NCBI GenBank assembly: GCA_905182995.1 | Contig: CAJJDP010000002.1 | Location: forward strand, 806,001 to 870,000 | DNA: 64,000 bases | Reading direction: 5' to 3' | Source: Paramecium octaurelia | Lineage: Eukaryota > Ciliophora > Oligohymenophorea > Peniculida > Parameciidae | Shown here: positions 18,401 to 31,900 of the stretch, piece by piece | How positions within the stretch are numbered: position 1 is the first letter of the stretch | Layout of the letters: each line of letters opens with the position of its first letter | Position numbers and translations under genes: made by a program | The notes under the pieces: model-generated | Databases searched by the model: none | Told to the model about the DNA's origin: nothing | Seen by the model: the letters and a program-made list of their open reading frames with translations, nothing else

Positions 18401-19691
18401 GCCAATTGGGTGCAGAAAGATTTTTAAAAAGATTTTATATAAAATTTGTAATGCCTTTGTATAATAAACAAAGTAGTACAAATTTAATAATGAAGTCACT
18501 AATTTAAACAAATTTTTATCCACTAAACAGGTTTACTTTTTCTTCTTAGTTATAAATAACTTATTATTTTTAGCAATATGTTTAATCGCCCCTTACTTTT
18601 TTAGTCATTACTATTAAGGGGATGCTTCTGCAGCTACAAGACAAGATTTTTGTATTAATCAACCTAATAAAGTGGCATTCTATTTATATTATTCTTTTGC
18701 TGGAGTTTCTATGATTTTGGAGGCATACATATATAAGAACATTATTCAGCATGTTCCAACATTTATCGAAAAATTCGCTATTTAGATCTATCCTAATGAA
18801 GATTGCTAAATCTAGTAACAAAAAGAAAATGATGAGAAACCAAAAAGTGATTATAAGAAATAAGGATCTGTTTTGAAAAGTGCCCAAACATAATTAGATA
18901 AATTTGCTAATTCGAGTTAAGCCTATTGGATTAGTTTTGTTAAAAATATCGTCACCAGCCAACTTGCCAAATATGATTAATTCAACGATATTTGCTTTAT
19001 CTTAACTTGCTATTATTGTGATGAATACATACTATTTTACCTAGTTTTGGCTTTATAAATTTTTAATTAGGGTTTGAATATTATTGGTTTTTTCATTCAG
19101 ATATTCAAAACAATATTAAATCGTAATATTCAAATCAAATAGTTGTCTACTCAATATATAACTGACTTCTATCGCATAAGTTTAGCCGGCAAAAATTAAG
19201 CAATTGCTTTAATTCTAGATTAGGTAGCTCCTTTTAATGTTGATATAATACCGAATAATTTTATTATGAGATTCTTTATGCCTAATTAAGCAGGAAAGGC
19301 AATTAATTCTTCAATAAAAGGATATTTAATTTAGTTTCTATTTGAAGATTTACCCCAAATAATTATTCTGATTATATTTCTAATAAAATAAGCAATTAAA
19401 AATGGTGATCTTAAATGGAATATTATAATAACTTTACTGACTTCATCATTTGCAGTGATTACATCATTTTATAAGTAATAATATCAATTAATTATTAGAT
19501 TTATGTCAATCAGGCCAACTTATTTACAATAGGAACACTTTGATGAATTATCGGACAAAAAAATCTTATCTAAAGAAGATGCAGCCATAAAAGACTTGAC
19601 TTAAGAATAAAATCAAATCGAAACATTTACCAATTTACTTAAAAAGACGGAAACAGTTTTAAATGTAAATGAATCTGCTATGCTGCTTTGA
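12414..19691 (+). CDS. Giant leucine-rich LRR-like protein with C-terminal membrane domain
   Basis: About 2,409 residues after removing two introns (25 nt at 12897-12921, 23 nt at 13355-13377). Most of the protein is an irregular series of Leu/Ile-rich segments of the type LRKLTISNCD, LKTLEIGQLYGE, LKKLDVSGFNYG, LKYLKLSFDLYY, VELLELNISDTN. This resembles ribonuclease-inhibitor-type LRRs with long insertions. From about 18520 there are hydrophobic spans: FFFLVINNLLFLAICLIAPY, FYLYYSFAGVSMILEAYI, EYILFYLVLALQIF, QIIILIIFLIK and IIITLLTSSFAVIT. The C-terminus is acidic and Lys-rich and ends at TGA 19689-19691. No named family is recognised. The architecture suggests a membrane-anchored recognition or scaffold protein; function is unknown. 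Confidence 0.85.
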
Positions 19692-19758
19692 AGTGTCTGT
19701 ATTTTTATAATGTGTGTTATAAATATTATATAAATTTTAACTTAATTAATTGAAATTA

Positions 19759-20468
19759 TCAGGAAGCATGCTTTTCTTCAAGCATTTTTAATTGCTTCTC
19801 TAACCTATCAATTTCTAATTCCTATTCTGTTATTAAATTGGTTGCTTCCTCTTCTATTTTATATCTTTCCTTTCTCTCATCATTTAATTCCTTTTATAAA
19901 TTCTAAATAATATCATTTCTTAAAATATCATAATAATTACTGTTAAACTTCTGTCACATTATCTTGATTGTCAAAAACATCAGATTCTTGTCTATTATAT
20001 ATATTTACATTCCAAACTATTTTTAATGATTTACAATTTTTTGATCATCTCTTCACTCCATTACTAAATTTCATTTTGCCCTCCAAAATCTGCCTATTCA
20101 TTAAATTCTATTAGTTCTCTATACAATTTTTATGAAAGTTCAGTAATTTAATCCTGCTTAATAGATGGTATTTTCTATGTTTCCTATCTTTCTGCTCTTT
20201 CCTGTTTTTATTCTTTAGGCAAAAGCAAACGAGACGCACTAAAATTAATCCCAATTTATGAATACCTTTGACTTTTTTATAATTTTGGTTGAGGAGCAAA
20301 GCTTGATTCTTTTGTTTCAAATAGTTTTGGAGTAAGAGTCTCCTCGATCTTAAAACTTTTTTGTTTATTCAATTTATTTAGTTCGCAATGCTTTGAAAAC
20401 AATCCAGGTTTGATATTGCTTCCCAATCCACTGGGTGACAGTATTAATTAATTATTTTTTTTTTGCAT
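19759..20468 (-). CDS. Coiled-coil protein, unknown function
   Basis: 221 residues in three exons. ATG is at 20466-20468. The N-terminus is basic and polar, and the last third is a clear coiled coil (QKELNDERKERYKIEEE, EIDRLEKQLKMLEEKHAS). Two 22-nt introns near 19920-20000 are needed to link the middle to the coiled coil; the resulting codon count is integral. It is convergent with the giant LRR-like gene, whose stop is 67 bp away. No family is identified. Confidence 0.7.
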
Positions 20469-20547
20469 ATAAACTTAATAAAATTAAAACAAAAAACTAC
20501 TTAAAGCAAAGAGTTATATACTCATTACAAATAATTCATAGTCTTAT

Positions 20548-21331
20548 TCATTCAGCAATATTTGAAAATTCAACCTTACCATTATCAAATAGTAAATATT
20601 TTTAAACTTAATTATTTCTATTTAGCGATCCTTTCGTTTTTCTATAATAGAATGATGCCAAGATCAATCCCATTATTGATCCTGCACCCATCCAAAATGC
20701 GAATCCAAAGTTTTTGATTTCTATATATGACTATATCAAATGGATTACTTTGGTTATATTAGAATAAAGACAGAATTGTTAAAAAATATCCAACATATCC
20801 ACATGTCAATAGTAAAATAAATACTATTTGAAGTAGTTTGCCTTTCAATTTACATAGAATGCAAGGATTGCCTTTTTTTAAGTAGACGATTAGACGAACC
20901 ACTTCTAAAATCTGTATATTATATTTCCTTACTTAAACTAAAATAGCAAATACGATAAAACAAAAGCAAATAAATCCCACATCTCTCATATCGCTACACA
21001 ACAAATTATTAGTGACATTCATATTTTCACAAAACTCTGAATACCCTTAATACTATTCAATATAAATTAGTTGAATCCATATTTTTTCTTCCTCTTCCAT
21101 CTAAAACTAATACCAGTTTTTGAATGATAATGCTAATATTTAAACTAGATAAATCTTATTGAAATATTATTTACCACTCATGCCAAGTATTTCTACGATT
21201 AAAATAATAAATAATCTTTTTTTTAGTATTTTCATTTTATTTCTTCTCATTTGTTTCAGAACATCTAACACACTCTGATGATGATTTCCAGTTGAATCAT
21301 TAATCAAATTCTTTTCAATATTTGAAGCCAT
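20548..21331 (-). CDS. Small multi-span membrane protein, unknown
   Basis: About 244 residues from ATG 21329-21331. Hydrophobic spans: KRLFIILIVEIL (residues ~40-55), a span around VGFICFCFIVFAIL (~120-135), FILLLTCGYVGYFLTIL (~165-185) and GFAFWMGAGSIMGLILASF (~200-220). Between spans 1 and 2 lies a polar loop with two Cys, which may be extracellular. The topology resembles small four-span eukaryotic membrane proteins, but no family signature is seen. Introns of 21 and 28 nt are needed; the 28-nt one restores the frame into the last span. It is 79 bp upstream of the coiled-coil gene on the same strand. Confidence 0.65.
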
Positions 21332-22013
21332 TTTTTACTATTTCCTAATTTTATTCTTGCTAATACTATTAATGATAAATAAATTAAACACCATAACTAT
21401 TCAAAATATGAGAAATTTTAAATTTATATAGAACTAAAATTTTGTATATATTCAACATCATTTATACTAATCAAAGTTCATTGTAAATATTGCATCCATA
21501 TATAAAGGACCCTAAAATCCTTACTCATATTTATTTTGCTTTCAAAAGAATAAATATAATATATCAATACTCTAAGCTAAATTAAGCAATCAAGGACTGT
21601 TCAACCCGATTAATCCTCCCATACTTATTCAAAATCAAAGTCTATAGTTTATTTACATATGATTTTAATCAGATTTGCTGAATTTTATTTACTCTAACAT
21701 ATTAAATAACAATTCAATCGTTTTAGTTATTCATTCTTCCTTAGAATTATTGTGGATAATTTAGGATTAGTAACCACAGGGTTTTTCTCAAAAATTCTTA
21801 GCTTCTCATTTTCTAAAAATTAGTAATTCTCTGTTTAGATTATTTTATTATTAAATCTCTTAATGATATTTATTACATTGAATCTAAAGCATCATTTGTT
21901 TTTATAATAGTTAAAATTACAGAATAAAATAATTTGCTAGGTAGAAATAGTTGTTTTTTGAATATTTAAAATGGATACTCAGAAGATATATAATAAATTC
22001 AGAAAGTAATGAG
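21332..22013. other. AT-rich stretch with one possible minus-strand coding fragment
   Basis: On the minus strand, 21601 to ~21890 stays open for about 95 codons with Lys/Asn/Leu-rich composition (NEKLRIFEKNPVV, LSTIILRKNEQLKRL) and ends at TGA 21601-21603. No usable ATG is in frame, so it may be the last exon of an unresolved gene or a decayed copy. The rest of the interval shows nothing recognisable. Confidence 0.25.
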
Positions 22014-22532
22014 TCAATCTAAAATAGAGAATATGAATTTGAATTTCAAATTTAATATAAACAAAACTAAAATTAAACTTATTTCTCCAATGTCCAACCA
22101 TAATTTATCCTTTTTCCAAAGAGAATCCGTTGTATGTAGTATTTATAAATTATAGAACGACAGTCTTTTTTTCTTTGAATATGTTATTTTGAAATCTATA
22201 TTATAATTTTAAAATCTGCATTTAATCTGTCTTTTTCTAACGTGGTAGTTCTATGAAATCATTTTTAATAACAATTATTGACTTATCCTTAGTGTTTTCT
22301 TGAAACATGAAATTGTTAATTATTATAACAAATTTTATAAAAGTGTCTTATTTATCATTTTTGATATACAAAGTCCAATCTTTATTTCATTAATAATAAT
22401 TACGAATAAAAATAGGGTATTTTTAATTTTGATTTTCATTAAGCTTAGAAGGTCAGCTAATGATTTTAAAATTTGAATTATGGAATCCACTTTAAAATAA
22501 CAATACTCTTTGTTATCTAAATATATTGTCAA
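22014..22532 (-). CDS. Unknown 172-residue ORF visible only with the ciliate code
   Basis: From ATG 22530-22532 the frame runs 172 sense codons to TGA 22014-22016. Seven of them are TAA or TAG, so a standard-code ORF finder stops at residue 65. Composition is protein-like with a hydrophobic segment (LFLFVIIINEIKIGL, ~residues 40-55) and a basic middle (ISQNYHVRKRQIKC). No family is recognised. An uninterrupted frame this long is uncommon but not impossible by chance in AT-rich DNA. Confidence 0.4.
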
Positions 22533-22977
22533 AATGATATCTTATATAAAAATAACTACATTAATTATTGATATAACTTAATTAATATAAAAATTAATTT
22601 TTTAGCACATTTTTATATATGGATAGGATTAAAGAAAATTTTATATCTCAAAAATGGTTGTAATTTTAAGCACTCTGAAATGTGTGATATATTAAAATAA
22701 ATAAATAAATATAACTTTCAAAAATTAAAGAAGTCTAAAATAATCATTAATTTATACTATTTCTTCTAAGTTGTTTGAATAATAAAGAAAGGAGCGTAAA
22801 AATGATAAGTCAGTATTTTGAATAGGCCATTTATAGTGTAACAGTTAAGATTGTTTTAATAAGGTTAAGATGATTCTCTGATTATATATAAAGGGAATCC
22901 ATCTTAAATATATGATATAAATTCTTAACTATATTCTAAAAAATCATTATTAAAATCACTATTTTTAGATACTTCTG

Positions 22978-25900
22978 ATGAGTTTCATTGTCAAATTAAT
23001 AATAATTCAGCTATTCTAAATATGCCTAAGCTTTAGATCTTTTAAAAATGAATTCAATAAGGAGATCTTTCAAAAGTCATGTCCAAGTTCTCATTAATAT
23101 TGGCCAGACATTTATCCACATATGTGTGCAGGTATTTTAATTAAGCAATATAAGGCACTCCAAGGGATTGTGGTGGGACAACTGAACTAAGACAGATTAT
23201 AGTCAGTGATAAAGAAGTCTTGTGTCATCCATAAATAAAAGGTTATATCCTATATTGGAATTACGATACTCATTTACTTCTAGGATGGTGGCCGTATGTA
23301 ATGATTTACTAATATGATTCAAATGGGAATTTAATTTTTACAACTGAAGCAATATCATCATTATATAATAATGGTTGTTTAATTGGGTAGAAGTATGCTG
23401 GAATTTATAAATGTATATATTGCAGTGGTGTCAATTATGGTTAAAACTGTGCTACCTCTCCATCAACCCTAAGTAAGATTGTAGATATAATCTAAAGAAT
23501 GTGGTTAATTTTGTAAGTCATGTGATGCAACCAATACATAATGTGCCAGTTGCATTGCTGGCCATTCTCCATTAGATAGCAATGATCTAAAATGTACTTT
23601 AGGTATTGTTCAATATAATTTAAAGCATGCCAGCCAACGCACAAAACTTGTTAATTAATAGATTCTGTCTATTCATTTAGTGGATGTATTGATGGTTACG
23701 AATTTTTAGATGAATAATGTGTTTGTAAGAATAATATATTGTTAAATTAGAATGTCCAACCAATTGTAAAGTATGCTCTTCAGGAGTGTGTTCATAATGT
23801 ATGTGGCCTTACACTTTAAAAAGTTCATTCTGTTTTGAAGATAGAAATTGCATGAAATACAATTATATTTATGATTCGAATGGAATACCAATTGATACTG
23901 ATTGCCAATAATGTGATGTTGGATATTTCAAAAAAGGAACTAGATGCTCTTGTTAATATATAATGTAATATTAGCTTGTTAAAATGAACCAGGGTTAGAG
24001 AAATGTTTTATTTGTCATAATGCAAACGAATGTAAAAGCTGTTTTGCAACACATTATTTAACAGCGGATAAAAAGTGTGTTCTGAATACAGTTGGATGCA
24101 ATTCTCCATGTCAAACTTGTTTAGTAACCGATCCAAATTATTGTACAACCTGTTTTTATTAATACAAACTAACTGCGAGAATTATTTCTGGTTAATGTGT
24201 TTGTGATTAAATTGGAGGATATGCAGAATTAAATGGATAATGCATTTTATGTACTATAGGAGATTGTTAAACTTGTACTTTGAAATTTGGAGATTGTACA
24301 TCATGTGATCCCCTTCGAAATAGAATACTAATCGGAAATACTTGTCCATGCCTTTAAGGGTATTATGATACAGGATTAAATGATAAGATTTGCAATTGTA
24401 ATGACCAATATATGCTATTTTAGAATGTTATCCTTCGTGTTATAATTGTTCAGGACCATTTGATACTGATTGTACTGAATGTGGAGATCCAAATATTTAT
24501 CACAAATAGTTAGTAGATGGTAAATGTATTTGCGCCTTAAGAACAATTGAAATTAACCAAAGTGATGGGTCAACTGTATGTCAACGTAAGAATTCTATTA
24601 GACAAAAACTAGCTTGCCACCCTAGATGTGAAAAATGCCAAACACCAGCTGATAATACATCAAATCAATATTGTACTATGTGCATAGCAGGATAAATTAG
24701 AGTTGTTTCTGATGATTTGAAATGTATTTGTAAAAATGGATATGGAGAAGATGGGATTCAAGATATTTGTTTTAGTATATCTCAATATTAATTCTAAGAA
24801 TGCCATTATTCTTGTTTTAGATGTAATGGACCATTATCTAATAATTGCACAGAATGTTCAAGTGAAAATAATCGCTATTTGACTTCTAGCAAAGAATGTT
24901 TATGTGGTCCAGCCTATTATGATACTGGGAGAAACGAAGTATTTTGTTATTGTAACAGAATATATTATATTTAGTGGCTTGTCATCACTCATGTACTAAT
25001 TGTCTTACTGCTGGAGAAGATTCTTGCACTGCTTGTCCTTTAACAAGAGCACCAGATAGAGTTGGTGCAACATTTAAGTGTTTATGCTAGGATTTGCACT
25101 ATTACAGTGATCCAAACTAATTAGAATGTTTGGAATGTCATTTTACGTGTAAAACATGTAATGGAAGTGAAAACACTAATTGTTTAACTTGTGACTTAAG
25201 TTACAGATAATTAATAATATCTAAATGCGAATGTCCTTTTGGTTACTACGATGTAGGGCAATTATAATGTTAAAGTAAAAATATTGATAAATTAAGAATG
25301 CTATTATGCATGTAATACCTGCTTTGGTTCTCAAATTGATAATTGTATAACTTGTTCAACTCAAAGCAATAGAATAGTTAAAGCAAATTAATGTGTTTGC
25401 AAAGATGGTTACTTAGAAAAATAAATCGGAGATTAAATATGCTTAAGTATGAAAAAAAATGAATTTATAGAATGTTCATATAGATGTGCTTCATGCAGTG
25501 GGTCAATAGATAATTGTGATAGTTGTCCAGATTTTTCGTTTCGAGATCTTGGAGTAAACAAATCTTGTTTGTGTCCTCCCAAATACTTGGATTAACCTGA
25601 AAATCCCATATGCATAGGTAATATTGAAATTTATTTTTAGCTTGTCATAATACTTGCTTGACATGTAGTGGAAGTTAATCAAATTAATGTACATCTTGTA
25701 TTTCCTCAACCGGAAGAATATTAAATAATCTAGGTGAATGTTAGTGCGGTCTGAAATATTTTGATAGTGGAATTCCAGAATGTTAAGGTATGAAACTAGT
25801 ATTTTTTCAGCTTGCAGTAATCTTTGTTATGAGTGTAAAACTTCTTCAACCAATTGTACCTCCTGTCAACCAGAAAAATATTTAAATGGAAACAATTGTC

Positions 25901-28900
25901 TATGTAAAACTAAGCTTTAAGGCTTGACAATATCTACATATTCAAGTTAATAATTTTGTTAAGGTAATCATCTAAATTGAAAAATAGTATGTCATTATTC
26001 TTGTTTGGTTTGCAAGGGACGTTCCTCTTCAGATTGTGATTCATGTTGGGACCAAGATAAGAGAACTTAGTTAGGTACAACTTGTATTTGCTAACCAAAT
26101 TACTTTGATGTAGGAATAACTAAATGCGCTCGTATTTTTTAGCGTTGATATTAGAATGCAATTTTAGATGCCAAACCTGTGCAGTATTAGATACTTAATG
26201 CTTGTCTTGTCCTCCTTAAAGCTTAAGAGTATTAATACAATCCTAATGTTAATGTCAACCAGGTTATTACGATGATGGAATCAATATTATTTGTTAAAGT
26301 AAAAATAAATTGATCATAAGAATGCCATTATTCATGTTAGACTTGTACTCAAATAGCAACAAAATGTGTAACATGTTCAACTACAGCTAAAAGATATTTC
26401 AATAACATTTTAAACTCTTGCTCATGCAATGATTCTTACTTTGATAATGGATTAGAGGTTTGTTAATAATGTCATTACTCATGTTTCAATTGCTAAGGTT
26501 AAGATTCAAATTAATGTAAGACATGCGCAGATAAGAATCTTTCTTTTAGAGTGTATTACGGAGGGACTTGTTAATGTTTGATAGGGTATTATGATGATGG
26601 ATCATCAGCTAATTGTAACAAATGTTCTGTTTAGTGTGTGACTTGTTAAAATTATTCTACATTTTGCACTTCGTGCCAAACTACACGACATTTGAATGAA
26701 AATTAATGTGATTGTGATTAAAGTTATTATGAAACTGGACAAGAAAAATGTTATTAATGTGATAAGAGTTGTTTAAATTGCATTACTAATTCAACTACTT
26801 GTACTGAATGTGATTAATCATAATTAAGAATTCTAAACACTACAACTCGTAAATGCCAATGCTAAAATGGCACAACTGAAATTAATGGAGTTTGTTAATA
26901 CTGTAATATTTCTTGTTAAACATGTTTAAACACTGTAAATAATTGCACATCTTGTGGCTTAATGAAACAATTATAAAACAATTTGTGCATATGCATTCAA
27001 GGCACATATGAAACAGGGATTGATAAATAATGTTAGTTATGTAATCAGACTTGTAAGACCTGCATCAACCAAGCTAATTATTGTTTAACTTGCTCAGATG
27101 AGAATTTTAGAATATTGAAAGTTGGAAATCAATGTGTTTGCAAGGATGGATATTTTGAAAGTTCAACTTATTAATGCATTTAATGTGATCTATCTTGCCT
27201 TACTTGCTAAGGCAGTTCTAAATATTGCTTATCATGTGATCCTGCATTTCATTTATAATTAAGTAATTAAAATAAATGTATTTGTGATTCTGGTTATTAT
27301 TTTAATACTTTAACTAAGGAATGTGAAGGTATATAAATTTACTTTATTCATATTAGCTTGTAATATAACATGTAAAGAATGTTAAAGTTTATCATAATGT
27401 ATTGAATGTGAGGCTATGACAAGATATAATGATCGAGATAATTTTAAATGCCTATGCAAAGATGGGTATTATGAAACCAATGAAAAAATGTGCTAGTGTA
27501 ATATATTGTTATGTAAATTTCAGCCTGTGATATGACTTGTAAGACATGTGTAAGTTAGTCAACAAAATGCTTAACTTGCGAATCTACAAATTTTAGAGCT
27601 CTTAATAATTCTAACAAATGTCCCTGTTTAGATGGTTACTTTGATGTTGGAATTGAAATGTGTCAAAAATGCAATGATTTATGTAAAACTTGCGAGTCAA
27701 AATCCACTTAATGTTTGTCATGTTATGAGGCTGAATAAATCAGAATATTAAATAGTAATATTTGTATATGTAAACTTGGTTATTTTGATAATGGATAACT
27801 GATTTGTGAAAGTAAAACTCTCTATTAATGTTCATAGAGTGTTCAAAATCTTGTTTAACCTGCTCAGGAAAGAGCGATTATTGTACAAGTTGTGACGTCA
27901 ACATGAATAGAATTGATTAATCTGCCATTCATAAATGTCCTTGTTCAACCAATTTTTTCCAAGATGAAAATGAAGTGTGTCAAAGTACATAATAAATAAT
28001 CTAATTCTAGAGTGTCATCTTAAGTGTTCTGGTTGTATTTAATAAGCTGACAAATGCATAAGTTGCAATATTTCTAATACATCTAATCGTTTAACTATTT
28101 CATAAAATTGTGATTGTAAAGATGGATATTATGATGATGGAATTTAATTCTAATGTTAGAGATGTAGTTATCAATGTAAGACTTGCGTCCAATCATCCTA
28201 AAACTGTCTAATCTGTTTTAGTAATTTGAGAGAGGGAACACCTGTCTGTAATTGCAAAGCTGGTTTTTTTTAAAATGAATAATTGGCTTGTGAAAGTAAT
28301 TATTTTGAAAATTTGTTTAGCATGCGATAATAATTGTAGTACGTGCAAGTAAGCACCATCAAATTGCACTTCCTGCAAAGGCAACAGAATAAACAAAACA
28401 TGTGATTGTTAAGAGGGATATTTCGAAGCTGGGTAACCAAATTGTATTTGTAAAATGCTTTATAAATTTTTTAGAATGTGATTTTTAATGTTTGACTTGC
28501 ATAGGAAACTAATCTCATTGCCTGTTATGTAGAGGAGATCGTATTAATATTCCTGTTTGCAAATGCTAAGATGGGTTTTATGATGATTATTAAAACACGG
28601 ACTGCCTTCAATGTGGTTAATATTGTCAAACTTGTAATTTAGAGGGTTGTTTAACATGCAATGGAAATAGAGTATTATCAGAAGAAAAAACTTGTGATTG
28701 TCCTTTGGAATCAATTAGCCACACAGATACTATATGGTGCTCAAGTATATTTTTAGATCTAGTATTTATAGCTTGTGAAGTCGCTGTCATAGATGTTAGA
28801 TTTTCAGATGATTTACTTTCAATCAAAGTGTTATTTGATTTTTCTTTAAATCAAAATTATTTTTAATCATAGTTTTAAGAGAAAATTTGTTATAAATTTT

Positions 28901-31900
28901 TAGCTGATGAAACCATCAAATAGCTAGGAAATAATCCTGATTGTTAATTAGATTAAGAAAATGATAAATAAATTATTATTAAATTAGGTCCTAATGCTAA
29001 GATACTCCCAGGAGATAAAATAATATTTATTAATTACTCTATTGCTCATATTAATTGCACAGCAAAAATAAGTAAATTTATTTTTAATTCCGTAAAACTT
29101 CCTATTAAATTATTGCCACCAATAATTGAGTATGACATACCTCAATATATTCTTAATCCATGCGATGATAACATTATTTTGATAAAATCAAAAAGTTAGC
29201 ATGGCCTTCGAAACATTATAAACATAAAATGGTCTTATTTATTAACAGGGTAAAGTGGAAATGCTAATTTAGAAGACTTTTTTTAACAACAAACTAATTT
29301 ATAACAACTAGATCTATATATTCCAATTCAAACTCTTCCAAAATAATCTTAAGTAACTTTTATTGTTGAATTTCAAAATTTTATCAAGTCAAAAGGATAA
29401 TAACAAATATAAATTTCAACTCATTCTGGCTAATTGCCTACCATTCTTTGGCAAGGAAAGAAATAATATTATACTTTTGAAATAATTTCGCTTTATTTTA
29501 CAATTTTGAAAAAATTTTGTTCAGATTCAATATAAATTTAGAATGACAGATCTTAATATTCAGTATCATTAGTTGAAATTCATAGAAATCGTTCTAATTC
29601 TAGATCATCAAGAGTAAATGTTTCCAAAATAGTCAGCGATAATTTTTTTGAAGTGAACATAGAGAAATACACATTATCTCCAAATACTGCATATACATTT
29701 AAAATGGATACTCAAGAAACTTCAACTAGTTTTTCATCATCTTAAAATTAAACGATTGAAATAATTCAAGGTGGTCTGCTATGCTAGTTTATGGACACAA
29801 AAAAAATTTAAAACTATCGAAAAGACTCTATTATAAATATTTAATGCAAAGATCTTGATACTTAATATCAATGGAATGAAGATCCAGAAATCAAAATAGA
29901 AGTTAGCTGCACTGATTTAACAAAGAATAGTTTTTGTACAAATTCTAATAATAAAATATTTTAATTAAATAAAACGGACTCTATTCAAATAATCCCAAAG
30001 CAATCTGTTAAGCCATATAGTATATGGTGTTGGAATGTAATAGCATCTAAATAAGGGCGTTATTATTAATTTAAGTATAATATAGTGTTTTTAGATAATG
30101 ATTTTAAAATTCTTGATGTTTCATATAGTAAAGGATATGCAATTAGACCAATTAATAGCTACGAAACATTATAATTTGATTTTAATATATCTTTTGAAGA
30201 CAGATTTTATTTGTTACAATATTAAATTGTTATTATCTATAACTTTGAAGTTATAAAGATACTTGAACCTTAATATTTTTAATATCATTTTCGTTTGTTT
30301 GATCATTATTAATATTTCAATAAAGGAAACTAAATTACTTTAAAATTTCTAGCATAATTTACAAACGATATAATGCCTAGCTAATATGATTTATAGTTAA
30401 CTTTAAATTAGCCTCCCATTTGTTAAATTAAGCTAGGCTCACAAACCCTTTAAGCATTATAAACAACAAAAATTGTGGCAAGTTGCGATTTGCAAGAAGA
30501 TTCTCCATTTACTTATTAACTTAGATTTTTCGTGAATATTTAAGATTATAAGGAATTTTAATTGTAATTATCAGATTATTCTTTGATACTTAATAACTTT
30601 TAATAATCTAATGCTTTTGAAATGTATTTACCTAAATGTGAAGGAGTCGTTTTAATCTAGATTATGGATTCAAGAGGATCAATTACAAATATAGAATCCT
30701 ATTTGAATATAACTGCATTTAAATTTAATTGTTCTGGTTTTGTCCTTAGTAATTTATCTTACAAATAAAAAATTATCCTGCTTTTAGAGCTGACAATGAA
30801 TCATTATGGATAATCTGATTGTGTTATGTTATCTGATTAATTAATAAAGTATACATTGACTAATTTTGATTCAGATGACTTATTTGAATAATTATTGATT
30901 CTTCAAGCTTTGAAATTATATAAGAGAATTATAATTGATTACTCTAATTTTAATTCCACCAAAAGAATATTAAGTGAATCTAATTAAAAAAGCTGCTATG
31001 ATAATCAGACAAAATTAATTTTAATTAACCATTCCAGTATTTAAAAAAATTCCTCAAACGACACAATAACATTTACAAAAGAATTCTCTAAATTAAAAAA
31101 ATTTGTTCATAAAATTCTCTAAACAAAAACCAGCTTAGAAAATCAAATCCAATAAAATGAAATCTTTATGAACGAACTTCTATTTTAATCTAAAGAATCC
31201 ATTTCTAATTCCTTAGAAGCTATTATACTTTTTATAGATGATATATTTAAGAATATATCTCTGACATCATTTAAATCAGAGGCTGATTAAGCAGAAATAT
31301 TTGGATTAACAGAAAAATTAACTAAGTTAATCGATGATATTGCTCTGCATGCAAGTGATAAAGTGCAAGTAAATGGTTAGCCATTTATTTTAAATGGTTA
31401 AAAATTACAATATTAAACCGCCAAAATAACCAAAGATGTTTTTAATTAATAATTAGGTCTAGAAAAAGATTTGATGGATAGTTTGATAGTCTACGTCAAA
31501 AAAGAATAGTTGAAAATTCACTTTAATAATTTAAATATCTCAAAAAATCATATATAAGACATCAAAGTATTTTTGAATTAGACTTAACTAGAAATAGACT
31601 AAGAATATTAAGTAAAAACAAAATTATAAAATTATCTTTACAAAAAGCAATATGTTAATTATGAACACTTAAATATTGGCTATATTGTTGATATGTCTGA
31701 ATACGTTTACTGCAATTAAACGAGTTTACCTGCATACGCTTTCTAATGTGTTTAGTTTACTGATAATGGAACGCTGTCATTGTGTACTTTATTAATTTAG
31801 GAAACTAATAACCAATCAGTTTAAGTTTCTTGTTAATGTTATTATATGGGAGTTATATTTTTTACAAGATAATTAAATTAATCTGAAAAATCAACAGAGA

